DNA of 64,000 nt from Bradyrhizobium lablabi (GTDB lineage Bacteria > Pseudomonadota > Alphaproteobacteria > Rhizobiales > Xanthobacteraceae). Of the stretch, positions 28,883-37,446 are shown in pieces. The stretch covers positions 372,001 to 436,000 of the forward strand of contig NZ_JAFCJK010000006.1 of NCBI RefSeq assembly GCF_018131005.1. The letters run 5' to 3'. The notes under the pieces are model-generated. The model was not told the DNA's origin. It searched no databases and saw only the letters and a list, made by a program, of their open reading frames with translations. Position 1 is the first letter of the stretch; each line of letters opens with the position of its first letter. A program made the position numbers and the translations under genes.

Positions 28883-30463
28883 TCAGGGGCACACTTGATA
28901 TTGCTGAGTACGGTTCTTCGCTCCCGCCACCCAACCAGGCTCAATTCTGCAGCCCTTTGCGATGGGCCGACATCCCTGATTGTCGCAAATAATCCTTCCC
29001 GCGGCTTGAAGCCTGGGTGGAGCGGTTTCCGTTCTGGCATCTAGTGGAGGTTGCCGCTTCAACTTGAGGCGATCGTGCTTCTCCGGTACGCTTCGTGCGG
29101 CAACCCTTGCGCACAAGCCGCTCTCGTTGAGCTGTTGTCCCTTCGGACAGGTAATCTTCAAACAGCCATTGCCTTCAGCGCGATAACCAAAATCGCAGAC
29201 TAGTGGACAAATTCGGCCGACTTTGCTTTTGACGGCATCAAGAGCAGCGACACTGGCTGTTCGTGTGTCAAGCTGGGCTCCAGTATGTTTATTGAAGAGT
29301 TCGATCGCGCGTTGAGATGATGCGCCCCACTCGCCGTCGACGGCACCGGTGTTGCAGCCGACGCGACGAAGCTCGTCCTGAAGAGCGACCGTCAGCTTCG
29401 GTTCAATTCCCTGCTCCGAAACGGATGGCAACGCTGCAAGTTGGGTCTTCTTGTCTACCGCCGCCCCGGCGGCTTCGGTCTGCGCCAGGCTTGGGAGCAG
29501 AGGTGCCGAGAACTTTGTATCGTCCGTAGCTGTACCAATTGCCTCTTCAGCGGCTCTCCGAAATCGACTTTCAGGAAACTGACGAACGAAACGTTGCAGC
29601 TCGCTGATCTTCGTGCGGTCCAAGAAGTTCCAGGCAACTTCGTCCGTCGCGGAGGGCTCTCCGTCGCCATTCAGGTAGATTCGCTCCGATCCCAAGGAGC
29701 CATACGTATAAGGCTCTTGCCTCATGTTGGTGCTCCTTAGCACGTCATCCCGAACAGCCCGGAACAGGAAATTGATTTCGAGACCAGGCTGTTCGAGCCG
29801 AGTCAGCAAAGACGATGCAAATGGGCTATTCCTGCCCGAACCGTCCTCGGCCAAGGTGCCTTGCTTTGCCGAATAAGCGACTATGGTCGATCCTGCCGGC
29901 TGTAGATTATTCAACCCGCGGCCGACCGCTCGGGTCGCAAAGGTTCTCTTCATTCGGGTTTCGAAGGAATTTGCCCGGCAGGCGTCAACAAAGACGAGCC
30001 TCAAGCGCTTTGCGTCGCGCACGGCTTGCAAAACCCTCGTAAGGGGAACGGCTTCATCCTCTACATCGATATCCCTCGCGAGATTTGCATCCACAGGAAT
30101 AAGAAAATTGCTGCCTTCGACTTCTATTCCATGGCCGGCGTAGAATATGACGGCGATATCGGCCGTAGCGACCTTGTCCTCAAATGCTCTGAGTGCTCGC
30201 AAAAAGGCTGAACGATCGACGTCAGAGACTCGAGTGACATCAAACCCGATGCGCAAGAAGGTTCGCTCAAGATCGATCGCATCGTTTGGTGGATTGGTCA
30301 GGGCAGCCACATGATGGTATGCCCCGTTGCCAATTATAAGCGCCACGCGCTGTAGCGAGTTGACTTGCGCCGAAGCCGTCGTGAACAACAACAGGCATGT
30401 CGCGGCGGTCATCAGAGCCGCAAGGTAAGCGAGCTTCCGGTTGGGTGTTATGCGATCGTCCAT
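28883..30463 (-). CDS. Exported caspase-like peptidase with a peptidoglycan-binding-like domain and Cys-rich tail
   Basis: 526 residues. Signal peptide (LMTAATCLLLFTTASA-Q), then a C14 caspase p20-type domain (about 37-265): RVALIIGNGAYHHVAAL, catalytic His111 in FYAGHGIEVEG and Cys162 in FVDACRANSF. A helical FLDRTKISELQRFVRQFP motif follows, then a PG_binding_1-like repeat about 355-410 (LQDELRRVGCNTGAVDGEWG), and a Cys-rich C-terminus with at least ten Cys. Expected to cleave proteins in the periplasm. Last of five leftward genes, 70 nt after the OmpA-type gene. I start at MDDRIT; earlier starts would overlap that gene. The core is highly similar to the second caspase of the locus. Confidence 0.88.
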   Translation of the reverse strand: MDDRITPNRKLAYLAALMTAATCLLLFTTASAQVNSLQRVALIIGNGAYHHVAALTNPPNDAIDLERTFLRIGFDVTRVSDVDRSAFLRALRAFEDKVATADIAVIFYAGHGIEVEGSNFLIPVDANLARDIDVEDEAVPLTRVLQAVRDAKRLRLVFVDACRANSFETRMKRTFATRAVGRGLNNLQPAGSTIVAYSAKQGTLAEDGSGRNSPFASSLLTRLEQPGLEINFLFRAVRDDVLRSTNMRQEPYTYGSLGSERIYLNGDGEPSATDEVAWNFLDRTKISELQRFVRQFPESRFRRAAEEAIGTATDDTKFSAPLLPSLAQTEAAGAAVDKKTQLAALPSVSEQGIEPKLTVALQDELRRVGCNTGAVDGEWGASSQRAIELFNKHTGAQLDTRTASVAALDAVKSKVGRICPLVCDFGYRAEGNGCLKITCPKGQQLNESGLCARVAARSVPEKHDRLKLKRQPPLDARTETAPPRLQAAGRIICDNQGCRPIAKGCRIEPGWVAGAKNRTQQYQVCP

Positions 30464-30533
30464 TGTTGGACCTGTCAAAATGCCGCAGATTACTTCAATC
30501 CTCACGGTGGATATAAACCTTCTGTCGCACGAT

Positions 30534-31457
30534 TCAGGGCACGATCTGGACTTCGACACGCCGGAGCAGCTGCTTGATCTGATCGGCGTCGAAGCTCTCT
30601 GCATTTTCCAGCTTGATAGGCTCGTGATAGCCTTTGCCAATTGTCTTTATGCGATTGGTGCCATATCCGCGGGCCATCAAGAATGATTTTACGGCGTCGG
30701 CTCTTCGCTTGGATAGCGCTAGATTGTAGCTGTTTGGTCCGTCATGATCAGTATGACCAATGATGAGAAGCTTCGGAAGCTCCTTCGCGCGCAAGAACTC
30801 GATGAGTTCGTCCGCATACTTCGCGCCGAGCGTGGTCATGGCATCGCTGTCACGAACGAACTGGATCGGCAGGATTGTGGATTGAACTGCGATCCCGCGT
30901 GTCATGATACCGAGGCCTGTTCCACGAACGAATACTGGCGAGAAGAACCGGGATTGCTGTGCGAGCCGAAAAATCCTGAGAAGATCCTCATCGCTTGCTT
31001 GGGCGTGCTTCTTCTGGGCGTCCAGTAGAGCCTCTTGGAAGAGAAGACCGGCCGCCGAGAAGTCTTGTTCGCCGCCTTCGCGCCTTGTCTGAAGCAGCAC
31101 GGCCATGGCCTCAAGAAGCTGCCATGGCCGTCCGAAACGAGCCGCTCGCTCATACACCTGTAGGCGTTGATCCAGAGGAAGGCGCGATGCCGCGTCGATA
31201 TGCGCGAGGATCGCCTCTCGCGAAATCGTCTGGCGTTGCTCTTGCGAGCACGAGGGATTGTCTAGAACTTCGACTACGCGTCGCCGGAAGGATGCGAGGT
31301 CGAGGGCGGCTTGCGCGTTGCGAGTTTCATTCCAGGTCTTGTCGCAGTCCTCCGACCCGTATGACGGGCCACCGGTCCAAGCCGTGAGAAGGAAACAAAT
31401 CAGCAGCGAGTAAACCTTCTGTTTGCCGGGACGCTCATTGGGGAAGAGGCGAGGCAT
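30534..31457 (-). CDS. Exported OmpA-family peptidoglycan-binding protein
   Basis: 307 residues with a signal peptide (VYSLLICFLLTAWTGGPSYG). The N-terminal 160 residues are helical and unknown, with two Cys. The C-terminal 105 residues are an OmpA-like domain: KLLIIGHTDHDGPNSYN followed by LALSKRRADAVKSFL, with the Asp and Arg that hold diaminopimelate. It should anchor to the cell wall. I prefer the ATG at MPRLFPNERP because TGGAGG lies 5 nt upstream; another ATG 15 nt earlier overlaps the preceding stop as ATGA. Either way translation is coupled to the DUF4384 gene. Confidence 0.85.
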   Translation of the reverse strand: MPRLFPNERPGKQKVYSLLICFLLTAWTGGPSYGSEDCDKTWNETRNAQAALDLASFRRRVVEVLDNPSCSQEQRQTISREAILAHIDAASRLPLDQRLQVYERAARFGRPWQLLEAMAVLLQTRREGGEQDFSAAGLLFQEALLDAQKKHAQASDEDLLRIFRLAQQSRFFSPVFVRGTGLGIMTRGIAVQSTILPIQFVRDSDAMTTLGAKYADELIEFLRAKELPKLLIIGHTDHDGPNSYNLALSKRRADAVKSFLMARGYGTNRIKTIGKGYHEPIKLENAESFDADQIKQLLRRVEVQIVP

Positions 31458-31468
31458 CCCAGCCTCCA

Positions 31469-32065
31469 TCATTTCTTATCTGCTGCCACTGTTACGAGCA
31501 GATAGGCAGCCCCCTTTGAATCAGCGGGCACCGCAGCGAGGTCGCGCAATAGCTCGTCGTCCGATCTATTGAGATCGGCGAACTGTTTTCCGTTCCGCCA
31601 TTGCGCCAGCAATGCATTCTTTTCTTTTTCAGCCAGCGGAGAGCTCGCGGCGTGAATATAAAGAACGTCGGTGCCGGCGGGGCCTCTTACATCAATCGTC
31701 CACTGCTCCGAACTTGCTGGAATTTGTGTCTTGCCGGCCTTGATAAACGGCTCCTTATGGAAAGCGTTCGGGAACAGCCACGTGGTGGCCTTGCTCGTGC
31801 CTTTGTTCAAAATGTATACGTAAGCATTCTTATCGATGCTCACGGAGAGCTTCATCTTGTCCCCGATTTTGTAGGTCGCATTTGGTCGGTCGGTTTGGAG
31901 AGCAACCTTGATCGTTTGCTTTTGTGTTTTGGTGGCCTCGATGAATATCTTTTGAGAGGCGACCAGGTCTCTTTCGAGATCTTTGTCTTCCGCAAGTACC
32001 GATGACGAAACCGCTGCAGATGCACAAAGGCCGATGACGGCAGAAGTCATGCGAATAAGATTCAT
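31469..32065 (-). CDS. Exported DUF4384 protein
   Basis: 198 residues. Signal peptide MNLIRMTSAVIGLCASAAVS followed by SSVLA-E; the DUF4384 beta-sandwich spans about 45-145 (TYKIGDKMKLSVSIDKNAYV, YILN, TTWLFPNAFH), and a short helical tail follows. Function unknown; the domain is often found beside or fused to envelope proteases. GGAG precedes the ATG 18 nt after the stop of the protease gene, and the gene's own stop overlaps a possible start of the OmpA-type gene, so it is in the middle of a tight operon. Confidence 0.85.
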   Translation of the reverse strand: MNLIRMTSAVIGLCASAAVSSSVLAEDKDLERDLVASQKIFIEATKTQKQTIKVALQTDRPNATYKIGDKMKLSVSIDKNAYVYILNKGTSKATTWLFPNAFHKEPFIKAGKTQIPASSEQWTIDVRGPAGTDVLYIHAASSPLAEKEKNALLAQWRNGKQFADLNRSDDELLRDLAAVPADSKGAAYLLVTVAADKK

Positions 32066-32083
32066 CTAAATCTCCAAAGTCAG

Positions 32084-33565
32084 CTACTTCACGAGTTCAT
32101 ACGTCAAATATGCGGTTGCTCGATTCGTAGGGGCCGCCGGTTCGACTTTGATCCCCCGTGTCTTCACCTCGCGATCAGCAAGCGAATCGAACAGCGCCTT
32201 TGGGTCGGTGATCTCTGCCAAGCCATCGTTAAGCTTCGTGAGATCATCGATCGGCGTATCGGGCGGAAAAACGACAGCGATGATGGTGTTCTTGCCGAGG
32301 GGAGGAGTGGCGCGAAGACGAAAGCCATCCGAACCTTCAGGTATCACGAGCGGAGTGCCCGAACGAATTCTGCCAGCTTGAGCGCTCCTGACAAACTTGT
32401 TCGGAAAGATCTGGTAGGTGCGGCCGTCCGGATCGCGGTTGAAAACCACCAGGGAGCCGTCGATGGAACTGGTGATTTGCAGCCGGATCAAGTCATCAAG
32501 CTGGACTTTGGGGCCTGAAACAATTTCCACCGCCAACTGCGCCAGTGAGCTTGGTTTGGATGCTTGGGCGTTGCCGACAATGTTGGAGAGCGCTTGAGTG
32601 ATGTAGCTCGGAAGGGCGGAGAGTGCTCCGCCGATGCTGGAAGTCGGATTGTTCGAGGTGTCAACGAATTTAGCTGCTGGCACAAGTTCTCGAATCCAAT
32701 TTTCTGCGCTCGCGACTGAAGCATATACTCCGTAAGATTGCGGTTGCGCGCACCCGGCGCCCCAACTCACCACGCCAATCTGGATCGTTTCGGCCAGTGG
32801 ACCTCGGTAGAGCAGAGGACCTCCACTGTCTCCCTGGCACGCATCTGATTGTCCCTCCTCAAATCCGGCGCAGACGTTGGCTGGCGTCACGCGGCTTTCG
32901 CCATAGCGATTCTGGCACCTTTCGGTCCCGACGATGGGAACATCAGCCTGAAGCAGGCGATCTGATGAGCTGCCAGCTTGCGCCTGTGGCCCCGTTCTTG
33001 CCGGTCGCGCGCGAATTCTTCCAAATCCCACTATTGTGGCGAGCTCGCCTTCCTTTACGGTGGACCCGTCAGTTTGACGCAGCAACGCCTGTCTCGGTGC
33101 GAGCGAGCCAGTCTTCAATTTCAGGAGTGCCGTATCGTTGCTCGGAGGGCCGCCGCGGTATCGTGGATTGACAAGGATATCTGCTATCGAGATGCGCCGA
33201 CCACCATTGTTGAGTTCAATGGTGCCTTCTTCGATCTCGAACTCTGCGATGTCTCTGTTGACGACACAGTGAGCAGCCGTGAGCACCCAATACTTGTCGA
33301 TAACGGTGCCGCCGCAAATCGGACGGTTCCTGAAAATCAGTGAAACCATGCTTGGCCAGGCTCCGGGACGAGCCGGCTTTCCACCTACGATTCGATAGAT
33401 AGGATCTCCGCCACGAGTCATGGATTCTGTCGCGGGCAATGAACTTCGATAGCTGGCGTCGAAATCAATCTCGTCGCTTCCTCCCATGGCATTATCGGCC
33501 GTGGCAATCGTGACGCCGCTGGCAAGGAAGAAGAGTGTTGAAAGAAAGTATGATCGGCGAAACAT
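32084..33565 (-). CDS. Exported trypsin-like serine protease with DUF4384-like C-terminus
   Basis: 493 residues. Signal peptide about 1-23, a 35-residue propeptide, then a chymotrypsin-fold S1 protease (about 59-295) beginning at IVGGKPA after Arg58, exactly the activation-site layout of trypsinogen. Catalytic triad His99 (LTAAHC), Asp144 (NDTALLKL) and Ser247 (GDSGGPL); Asp at DACQGDSGG suggests trypsin-like cleavage after Arg/Lys. Residues about 350-440 (VQLDDLIRLQITSSIDGSLV, YQIFPNKF) resemble DUF4384. A protease needing cleavage after Arg sits in an operon with a caspase-like enzyme. Start taken at MFRRSYF, which begins the signal peptide. Confidence 0.9.
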   Translation of the reverse strand: MFRRSYFLSTLFFLASGVTIATADNAMGGSDEIDFDASYRSSLPATESMTRGGDPIYRIVGGKPARPGAWPSMVSLIFRNRPICGGTVIDKYWVLTAAHCVVNRDIAEFEIEEGTIELNNGGRRISIADILVNPRYRGGPPSNDTALLKLKTGSLAPRQALLRQTDGSTVKEGELATIVGFGRIRARPARTGPQAQAGSSSDRLLQADVPIVGTERCQNRYGESRVTPANVCAGFEEGQSDACQGDSGGPLLYRGPLAETIQIGVVSWGAGCAQPQSYGVYASVASAENWIRELVPAAKFVDTSNNPTSSIGGALSALPSYITQALSNIVGNAQASKPSSLAQLAVEIVSGPKVQLDDLIRLQITSSIDGSLVVFNRDPDGRTYQIFPNKFVRSAQAGRIRSGTPLVIPEGSDGFRLRATPPLGKNTIIAVVFPPDTPIDDLTKLNDGLAEITDPKALFDSLADREVKTRGIKVEPAAPTNRATAYLTYELVK

Positions 33566-33646
33566 AGATCTATCAAAAGCTGAGACCTGCTCCAATGAGC
33601 AGGTCTCAGGGTATTGCAACCGGGATGAAAGTCAAAGTCGATACCT

Positions 33647-34132
33647 TCACTTGGCAGTCACGACAGTGGCTTCGGCAACGGTCCACTCGTTCTTGCCCAT
33701 GCGGTCCGTTTTGGCTCTGAGCGCCCGCCGGAAAGCGGACTCATCAATGTCCAGTGGGTACTGCTTTCGGATCGAGGCGTCTCCTGCGAAGCCGCTGATC
33801 TTGGAATGGGTAGTCACAAAGATCACGCGGTCCTTGCCGAACGATTGGCTTCCGGTAGACGGTCCCGTGACGTTCCACTCAATGCTCTTCTTCGGCGTGA
33901 TCGGCACGTTTTCCCTCACGACGAACGCCTTGCCCGAGGCGGAAACCAGGTAAAGATGGCCGTAGCCGTTGCGGTCGGCCTTGCCGTGAATCTTGATCTG
34001 GTTGTCGACGTTCAGGCTGGTGGAATGCACGGTCGCCTTCGAGTAGGCGGCGCCGGTACCCAGGTACGCGGCACAGAGGGTGAAGACGGCGAGGCCAGCA
34101 GCGCCGGTCAGGTTCTTCGCGGTGATATTCAT
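33647..34132 (-). CDS. Exported DUF4384-like protein, first gene of the leftward caspase operon
   Basis: 161 residues with a signal peptide (LTGAAGLAVFTLCAAYLGTG, cleavage near AAYS). The mature part has a beta-rich pattern (IHGKADRNGYGHLYLVSASG, then VRENVPITP) reminiscent of DUF4384, so I suspect a divergent member; this is not certain. AGGAGA lies at ribosome-binding distance from the ATG MNITAKN; a much longer reading upstream would run through the promoter region. Eighty-one nt separate it from the protease gene. It faces the rightward set of the locus across a 135-bp promoter region. Confidence 0.75.
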   Translation of the reverse strand: MNITAKNLTGAAGLAVFTLCAAYLGTGAAYSKATVHSTSLNVDNQIKIHGKADRNGYGHLYLVSASGKAFVVRENVPITPKKSIEWNVTGPSTGSQSFGKDRVIFVTTHSKISGFAGDASIRKQYPLDIDESAFRRALRAKTDRMGKNEWTVAEATVVTAK

Positions 34133-34217
34133 GTCTGTCTCCTGTATGTTTGAATGTCGTCGTTTGACGATGGGTGGATTATGCTTGAGCCGCGCTCGGC
34201 AAAAAGAGACGAGCGTT

Positions 34218-34250
34218 TTGGAGAGCCTCCACCTGATTTTTAGGCTCCAA
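34218..34250. promoter_or_regulatory. Imperfect inverted repeat in the divergent promoter of the caspase locus
   Basis: TTGGAGAGCCT and AGGCTCCAA are reverse complements apart from two extra bases in the left arm, separated by 13 nt. The site lies immediately before the ribosome-binding site of the putative winged-helix gene and within the only space that can hold promoters for both gene sets, so it is a candidate operator (or an mRNA hairpin that limits translation). Confidence 0.4.
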
Positions 34251-34267
34251 ATGGTTTGGAGGGGGGA

Positions 34268-34897
34268 GTGCCGTCGGACCGACGCGGAAAAGGGACGGGA
34301 TCTTCGCTGGACTGGGCGGCGGATCGACAAATCGCGGCCGACCTGGAACTGATCGGTGAATTGCGCAGGGCGCGCCAGGAATTTCAGCAGGAGATCTGTT
34401 CGGCCAGCGAAGACCAGAACGAGGACCTGCAGGAACTCCTCCGTAGCGACCCGATGTATGAGTTCAGCGAATTCTTTTATTTGTTGAAGGCGAGGGGGAT
34501 CGAAACGGCGGACCACATCAAGATACTGGCTGAGGCCCACAACGAGTATCTCGCCGAGCTGACAAACGACGATCTAAAAATGCAGCGTATCGGATTGAAA
34601 CGGGACCGATTGCTGCTAGCGATCTTCACGTCGGATACCTTGCCGAGGCTTATCCAGAATTGGCGTGACCAACCCGGAGCAATCGACCAATCCAACCTCG
34701 GTCGACTGTTGGTCACCATCATGTCGGTGGAGACTACCCGGAAGCTCGTTGTCGGCGCCTCCAGAGCAGGCTTTCTGCATCGTGACAAAACGCCCTATGG
34801 CACGTTTGTTGTAAGGTCGACCGGAAAGATGGAAGATGTTTATGGAAGAGTGATGCGAGGTTTACGGCTCAATCTCACAAAGCTGAAAGAAGCATGA
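34268..34897 (+). CDS. Putative winged-helix protein, candidate regulator of the caspase locus
   Basis: 209 residues, the only product of this locus without a signal peptide. Residues 10-130 are highly helical and charged; the C-terminal part reads like a MarR-type winged helix: LGRLLVTIMSVETTRKLVVG (helix-turn-helix), ASRAGFLHRD, then a wing TPYGTFVVRST. The assignment is by pattern only. I choose GTG because GGAGG lies 5 nt upstream; a TTG 12 nt earlier is the alternative. The stop overlaps the start of the next gene (ATGA), so the two are translationally coupled. An imperfect palindrome just upstream could be its operator. Confidence 0.65.
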   Translation: MPSDRRGKGTGSSLDWAADRQIAADLELIGELRRARQEFQQEICSASEDQNEDLQELLRSDPMYEFSEFFYLLKARGIETADHIKILAEAHNEYLAELTNDDLKMQRIGLKRDRLLLAIFTSDTLPRLIQNWRDQPGAIDQSNLGRLLVTIMSVETTRKLVVGASRAGFLHRDKTPYGTFVVRSTGKMEDVYGRVMRGLRLNLTKLKEA

Positions 34898-35256
34898 GAA
34901 AGCTATTTGTCTTATTATCCTTCATAAGCTCCTTGTTATTGCAGGCGCCCTGTGACGCAAAGTCGTCGCTTGGTCCATCATTTTCAAAGGCGGAACTGAG
35001 CATCATCAATCGCAATCAGACATTGCGTAGTCTCGTCAAAACGGATCCGAAGACGGTACGGAAGGCCCTCGACCTCATGCAACGCAATCACATTGGATCG
35101 CGTTCCGAAGTGCCGGGCGGCGATGGTGATCTTCAGTCACGGGACGAGTTAACCGCCGATCCAGATCTCGACGAACTCGAGCGGTCCAATCCAGAGGCCG
35201 CGCGGGATCTCTTTTTGCTCATCAAGCGCGTTGCGACGGAGAAGAACAAGAAATAG
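34894..35256 (+). CDS. Small exported protein, hypothetical
   Basis: 120 residues with a signal peptide (KLFVLLSFISSLLLQAPCDA). The mature part is helical and charged (LSIINRNQTLRSLVKTDPKT...DELERSNPEAARDLFLLIKR) and resembles no family I know. Its start overlaps the preceding stop and the caspase gene follows after 11 nt, so it belongs to the rightward operon. A partner or inhibitor of the adjacent caspase is a reasonable guess only. The gene is visibly A+T-richer than most of the window. Confidence 0.7.
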   Translation: MRKLFVLLSFISSLLLQAPCDAKSSLGPSFSKAELSIINRNQTLRSLVKTDPKTVRKALDLMQRNHIGSRSEVPGGDGDLQSRDELTADPDLDELERSNPEAARDLFLLIKRVATEKNKK

Positions 35257-35267
35257 CAGGGACCTTC

Positions 35268-36326
35268 ATGCCGTCTGTTCTTCGAGTCGTTGGTTTCGGG
35301 CTGCTATTCGCGCTGCAGCTTGTCGTTGAGAGCGCTTGGGCTCAGGGCAGCGCTACAAAGCGGGTTGCACTGATCGTTGGCAACGGCAGCTATAGGTACG
35401 TTGCGTCTCTTTCAAATCCACCGAACGACGCTTCGGATATTGGCGACGCCTTCAAGCGTGTGGGCTTTAAGGTTTCGCGGCTCCTGAATGTCGATCGACT
35501 GGAGTTCCTCAGGGCTCTTCGCGCGTTTGAAGATGAGGCGCTGGAGGCAGACATTGCGATCGTGTTCTACGCTGGCCACGGCATCGAGATTGATGGCAGC
35601 AATTTTCTAATTCCGATCGATGCCAAGCTCGAACGCGATACGCATGTGGAAGATGAGGCCATTCCTCTGAACAGAGTTTTACAGGCAGTTGCCGGCGCGA
35701 AAACGCTAAGACTTGTGTTCCTGGACGCCTGCCGCGCCAACAATTTTGAGAGTACGATGAAGCGGACCATTGCATCAAGAGCTGTCGGGCGAGGGCTAAA
35801 CAACCTTCAACCGGTCGGTTCGACGGTTGTTGCTTATTCCGCCAAGCAAGGCACGCTGGCAGAAGACGGCATTGGGCGAAATAGCCCTTTTGCGAGTTCA
35901 CTGCTCGCCCACATTGAGCAACAAAACCTGGAGATCAATTTTCTGCTTCGAGCAATTCGCGACGACGTCCTCAAGGCTACGAATCGCCGTCAAGAACCCT
36001 ATACATACGGCTCTCTCGGAGCCGAGCGCATCTTTCTAAACGGCCAGACGGATACCACCAACACCGCAGACGAGGCCGCCTGGAATTTCCTCGATAAGTC
36101 GAGCGTCAAGGACCTTCAGAAATTCATCCGCCAGTTTCCGACGAGTGACTATCGATCCAAAGCAGAGGCTGCGATTAGTGCGCTTGGAGAAGAACGCTGT
36201 CCGGACGGCAGCGTTCGCTCCCCGACAGGTGAGTGCAAACCTTCTCCATCGCGGGCGCCGGCAAGCACGGGTTCTCTCATGGTGCCGGGCAAGTGCTTCG
36301 AGATGAAAGGGAAACGTTACTGCTGA
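35268..36326 (+). CDS. Exported caspase-like peptidase, paralogue of the leftward one
   Basis: 352 residues. Signal peptide (VVGFGLLFALQLVVESAWA-Q), then a C14 caspase p20-type domain (about 31-260): KRVALIVGNGSYRYVASLSN, catalytic His104 in FYAGHGIEIDG and Cys155 in FLDACRANNF. By eye about three quarters of the core residues equal those of the other caspase of this locus, and both share the LQKFIRQFP-type helix after the domain. The tail differs: here only a short Cys-containing segment (ERCPDGSVRSPTGECKP ... CFEMKGKRYC), with no peptidoglycan-binding-like domain. AGGGACC lies before the ATG. Confidence 0.88.
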   Translation: MPSVLRVVGFGLLFALQLVVESAWAQGSATKRVALIVGNGSYRYVASLSNPPNDASDIGDAFKRVGFKVSRLLNVDRLEFLRALRAFEDEALEADIAIVFYAGHGIEIDGSNFLIPIDAKLERDTHVEDEAIPLNRVLQAVAGAKTLRLVFLDACRANNFESTMKRTIASRAVGRGLNNLQPVGSTVVAYSAKQGTLAEDGIGRNSPFASSLLAHIEQQNLEINFLLRAIRDDVLKATNRRQEPYTYGSLGAERIFLNGQTDTTNTADEAAWNFLDKSSVKDLQKFIRQFPTSDYRSKAEAAISALGEERCPDGSVRSPTGECKPSPSRAPASTGSLMVPGKCFEMKGKRYC

Positions 36327-36342
36327 CTTGAGAGGTGGGATT

Positions 36343-37257
36343 TTGAAGTGCCTTTGCAGAGGGACGGGGCAGTATGCCGTTCTGATATCAATTGCTGTCA
36401 TCTCGTTCAGTCAGGAAGTCTTCGCCATAACGCGCGAGGAAGCCATTGAAACATGCCGCATGCGTGTCGGGCGGCCGATCGTTACGGCATGCATGAAGCG
36501 TGGGCTGGACACCTTTGAGGGTTGCCGTGCCACAGCCTTCCCGTCGGTTAGGCAGTGCGTCATGAATACGATGGGCGTCGGCGGTGCGCCTCCGCAAGAG
36601 CGAGCGCCTCCGGCAGAGCGAACGGTGCCGACAAAGAGAAAGCCTCCGCAGGAAATCCCTCAGAAGGAGGTTGCCAAAAGATCGAATTCCGAAGCGGAAA
36701 TTGCCGCGGCGCGCGGTTCAATTTCCGACATCTCGCCACTCGCGCCGGACGAGAGCCGTCAACCGATTGAACTTCGCGATCTGGGAGACGCCATCGTCAC
36801 ATCGAAATCCAAATACGAGAACACCGTTAAACTGAAGAACGGCTCATTGTTCATCGCCCGCGTTACCGAGGCCTTGAAGATCAAAGTTGTTGCCGACGAT
36901 GCGATAGAAGTTGAACGCGAGCAGAGACGCTACGACGAGAATGAAAATTTGATTAGCGCGCCGATCAAAGGCACCACGACGATCGAGTTGGGCAAAGAGA
37001 GAAAGTTTCGGGACTTCGATCTCGTCTGGAAATTCGAGGGTAGCACCTTGTTCTATCAATTGGCCTTAGTTCAAGGCGGATATCGCACGGTCATTCCACT
37101 GTTCCGACAGAACGAAGCTCTCAAATGCGTTGTCATGTCGGGTTTTTCACGAGAGGACGGTGCCGGGCCTGTTAAGACCATCGGCGGTGACGGATCTGTC
37201 GTTGAGATCCTTAGCTCCAAAAAAATCAGCAGCAGCTGCGAGGTCGCCAAGCCATGA
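36343..37257 (+). CDS. Exported protein of unknown function, last gene of the rightward caspase operon
   Basis: 304 residues. Signal peptide from TTG (YAVLISIAVISFSQEVFA), then a Cys-containing segment (EEAIETCRMRVGRPIVTACM then LDTFEGCRATAF, four to five Cys), a Pro/Lys-rich linker (APPAERTVPTKRKPPQEIP) and a beta-rich C-terminal domain of about 150 residues (ENTVKLKNGSLFIARVTEAL, TTTIELGKERKFRDFDLVWK). I recognise no domain. Start chosen at TTG with AGAGGTGGG upstream; a TTG 15 nt earlier is possible. Seventeen nt separate it from the caspase gene. Confidence 0.72.
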   Translation: MKCLCRGTGQYAVLISIAVISFSQEVFAITREEAIETCRMRVGRPIVTACMKRGLDTFEGCRATAFPSVRQCVMNTMGVGGAPPQERAPPAERTVPTKRKPPQEIPQKEVAKRSNSEAEIAAARGSISDISPLAPDESRQPIELRDLGDAIVTSKSKYENTVKLKNGSLFIARVTEALKIKVVADDAIEVEREQRRYDENENLISAPIKGTTTIELGKERKFRDFDLVWKFEGSTLFYQLALVQGGYRTVIPLFRQNEALKCVVMSGFSREDGAGPVKTIGGDGSVVEILSSKKISSSCEVAKP

Positions 37258-37446
37258 AAGCGCTCGTTCACCAAGAGCGCGGCCTGGGTTAACTGCTCAC
37301 TTGAAGCGATTCCGCAGCCTCCAACGGGCTTGGAGGCATGCAAATGGCTGGCGGTTTTACGCCATCGTCAAACTCCCCAGAACGCTGTTGGATCAAGCCA
37401 TCAGATAGTTCGGCAAATGGCCGGGCTGCAGGGCGGGGAGGGTAAG

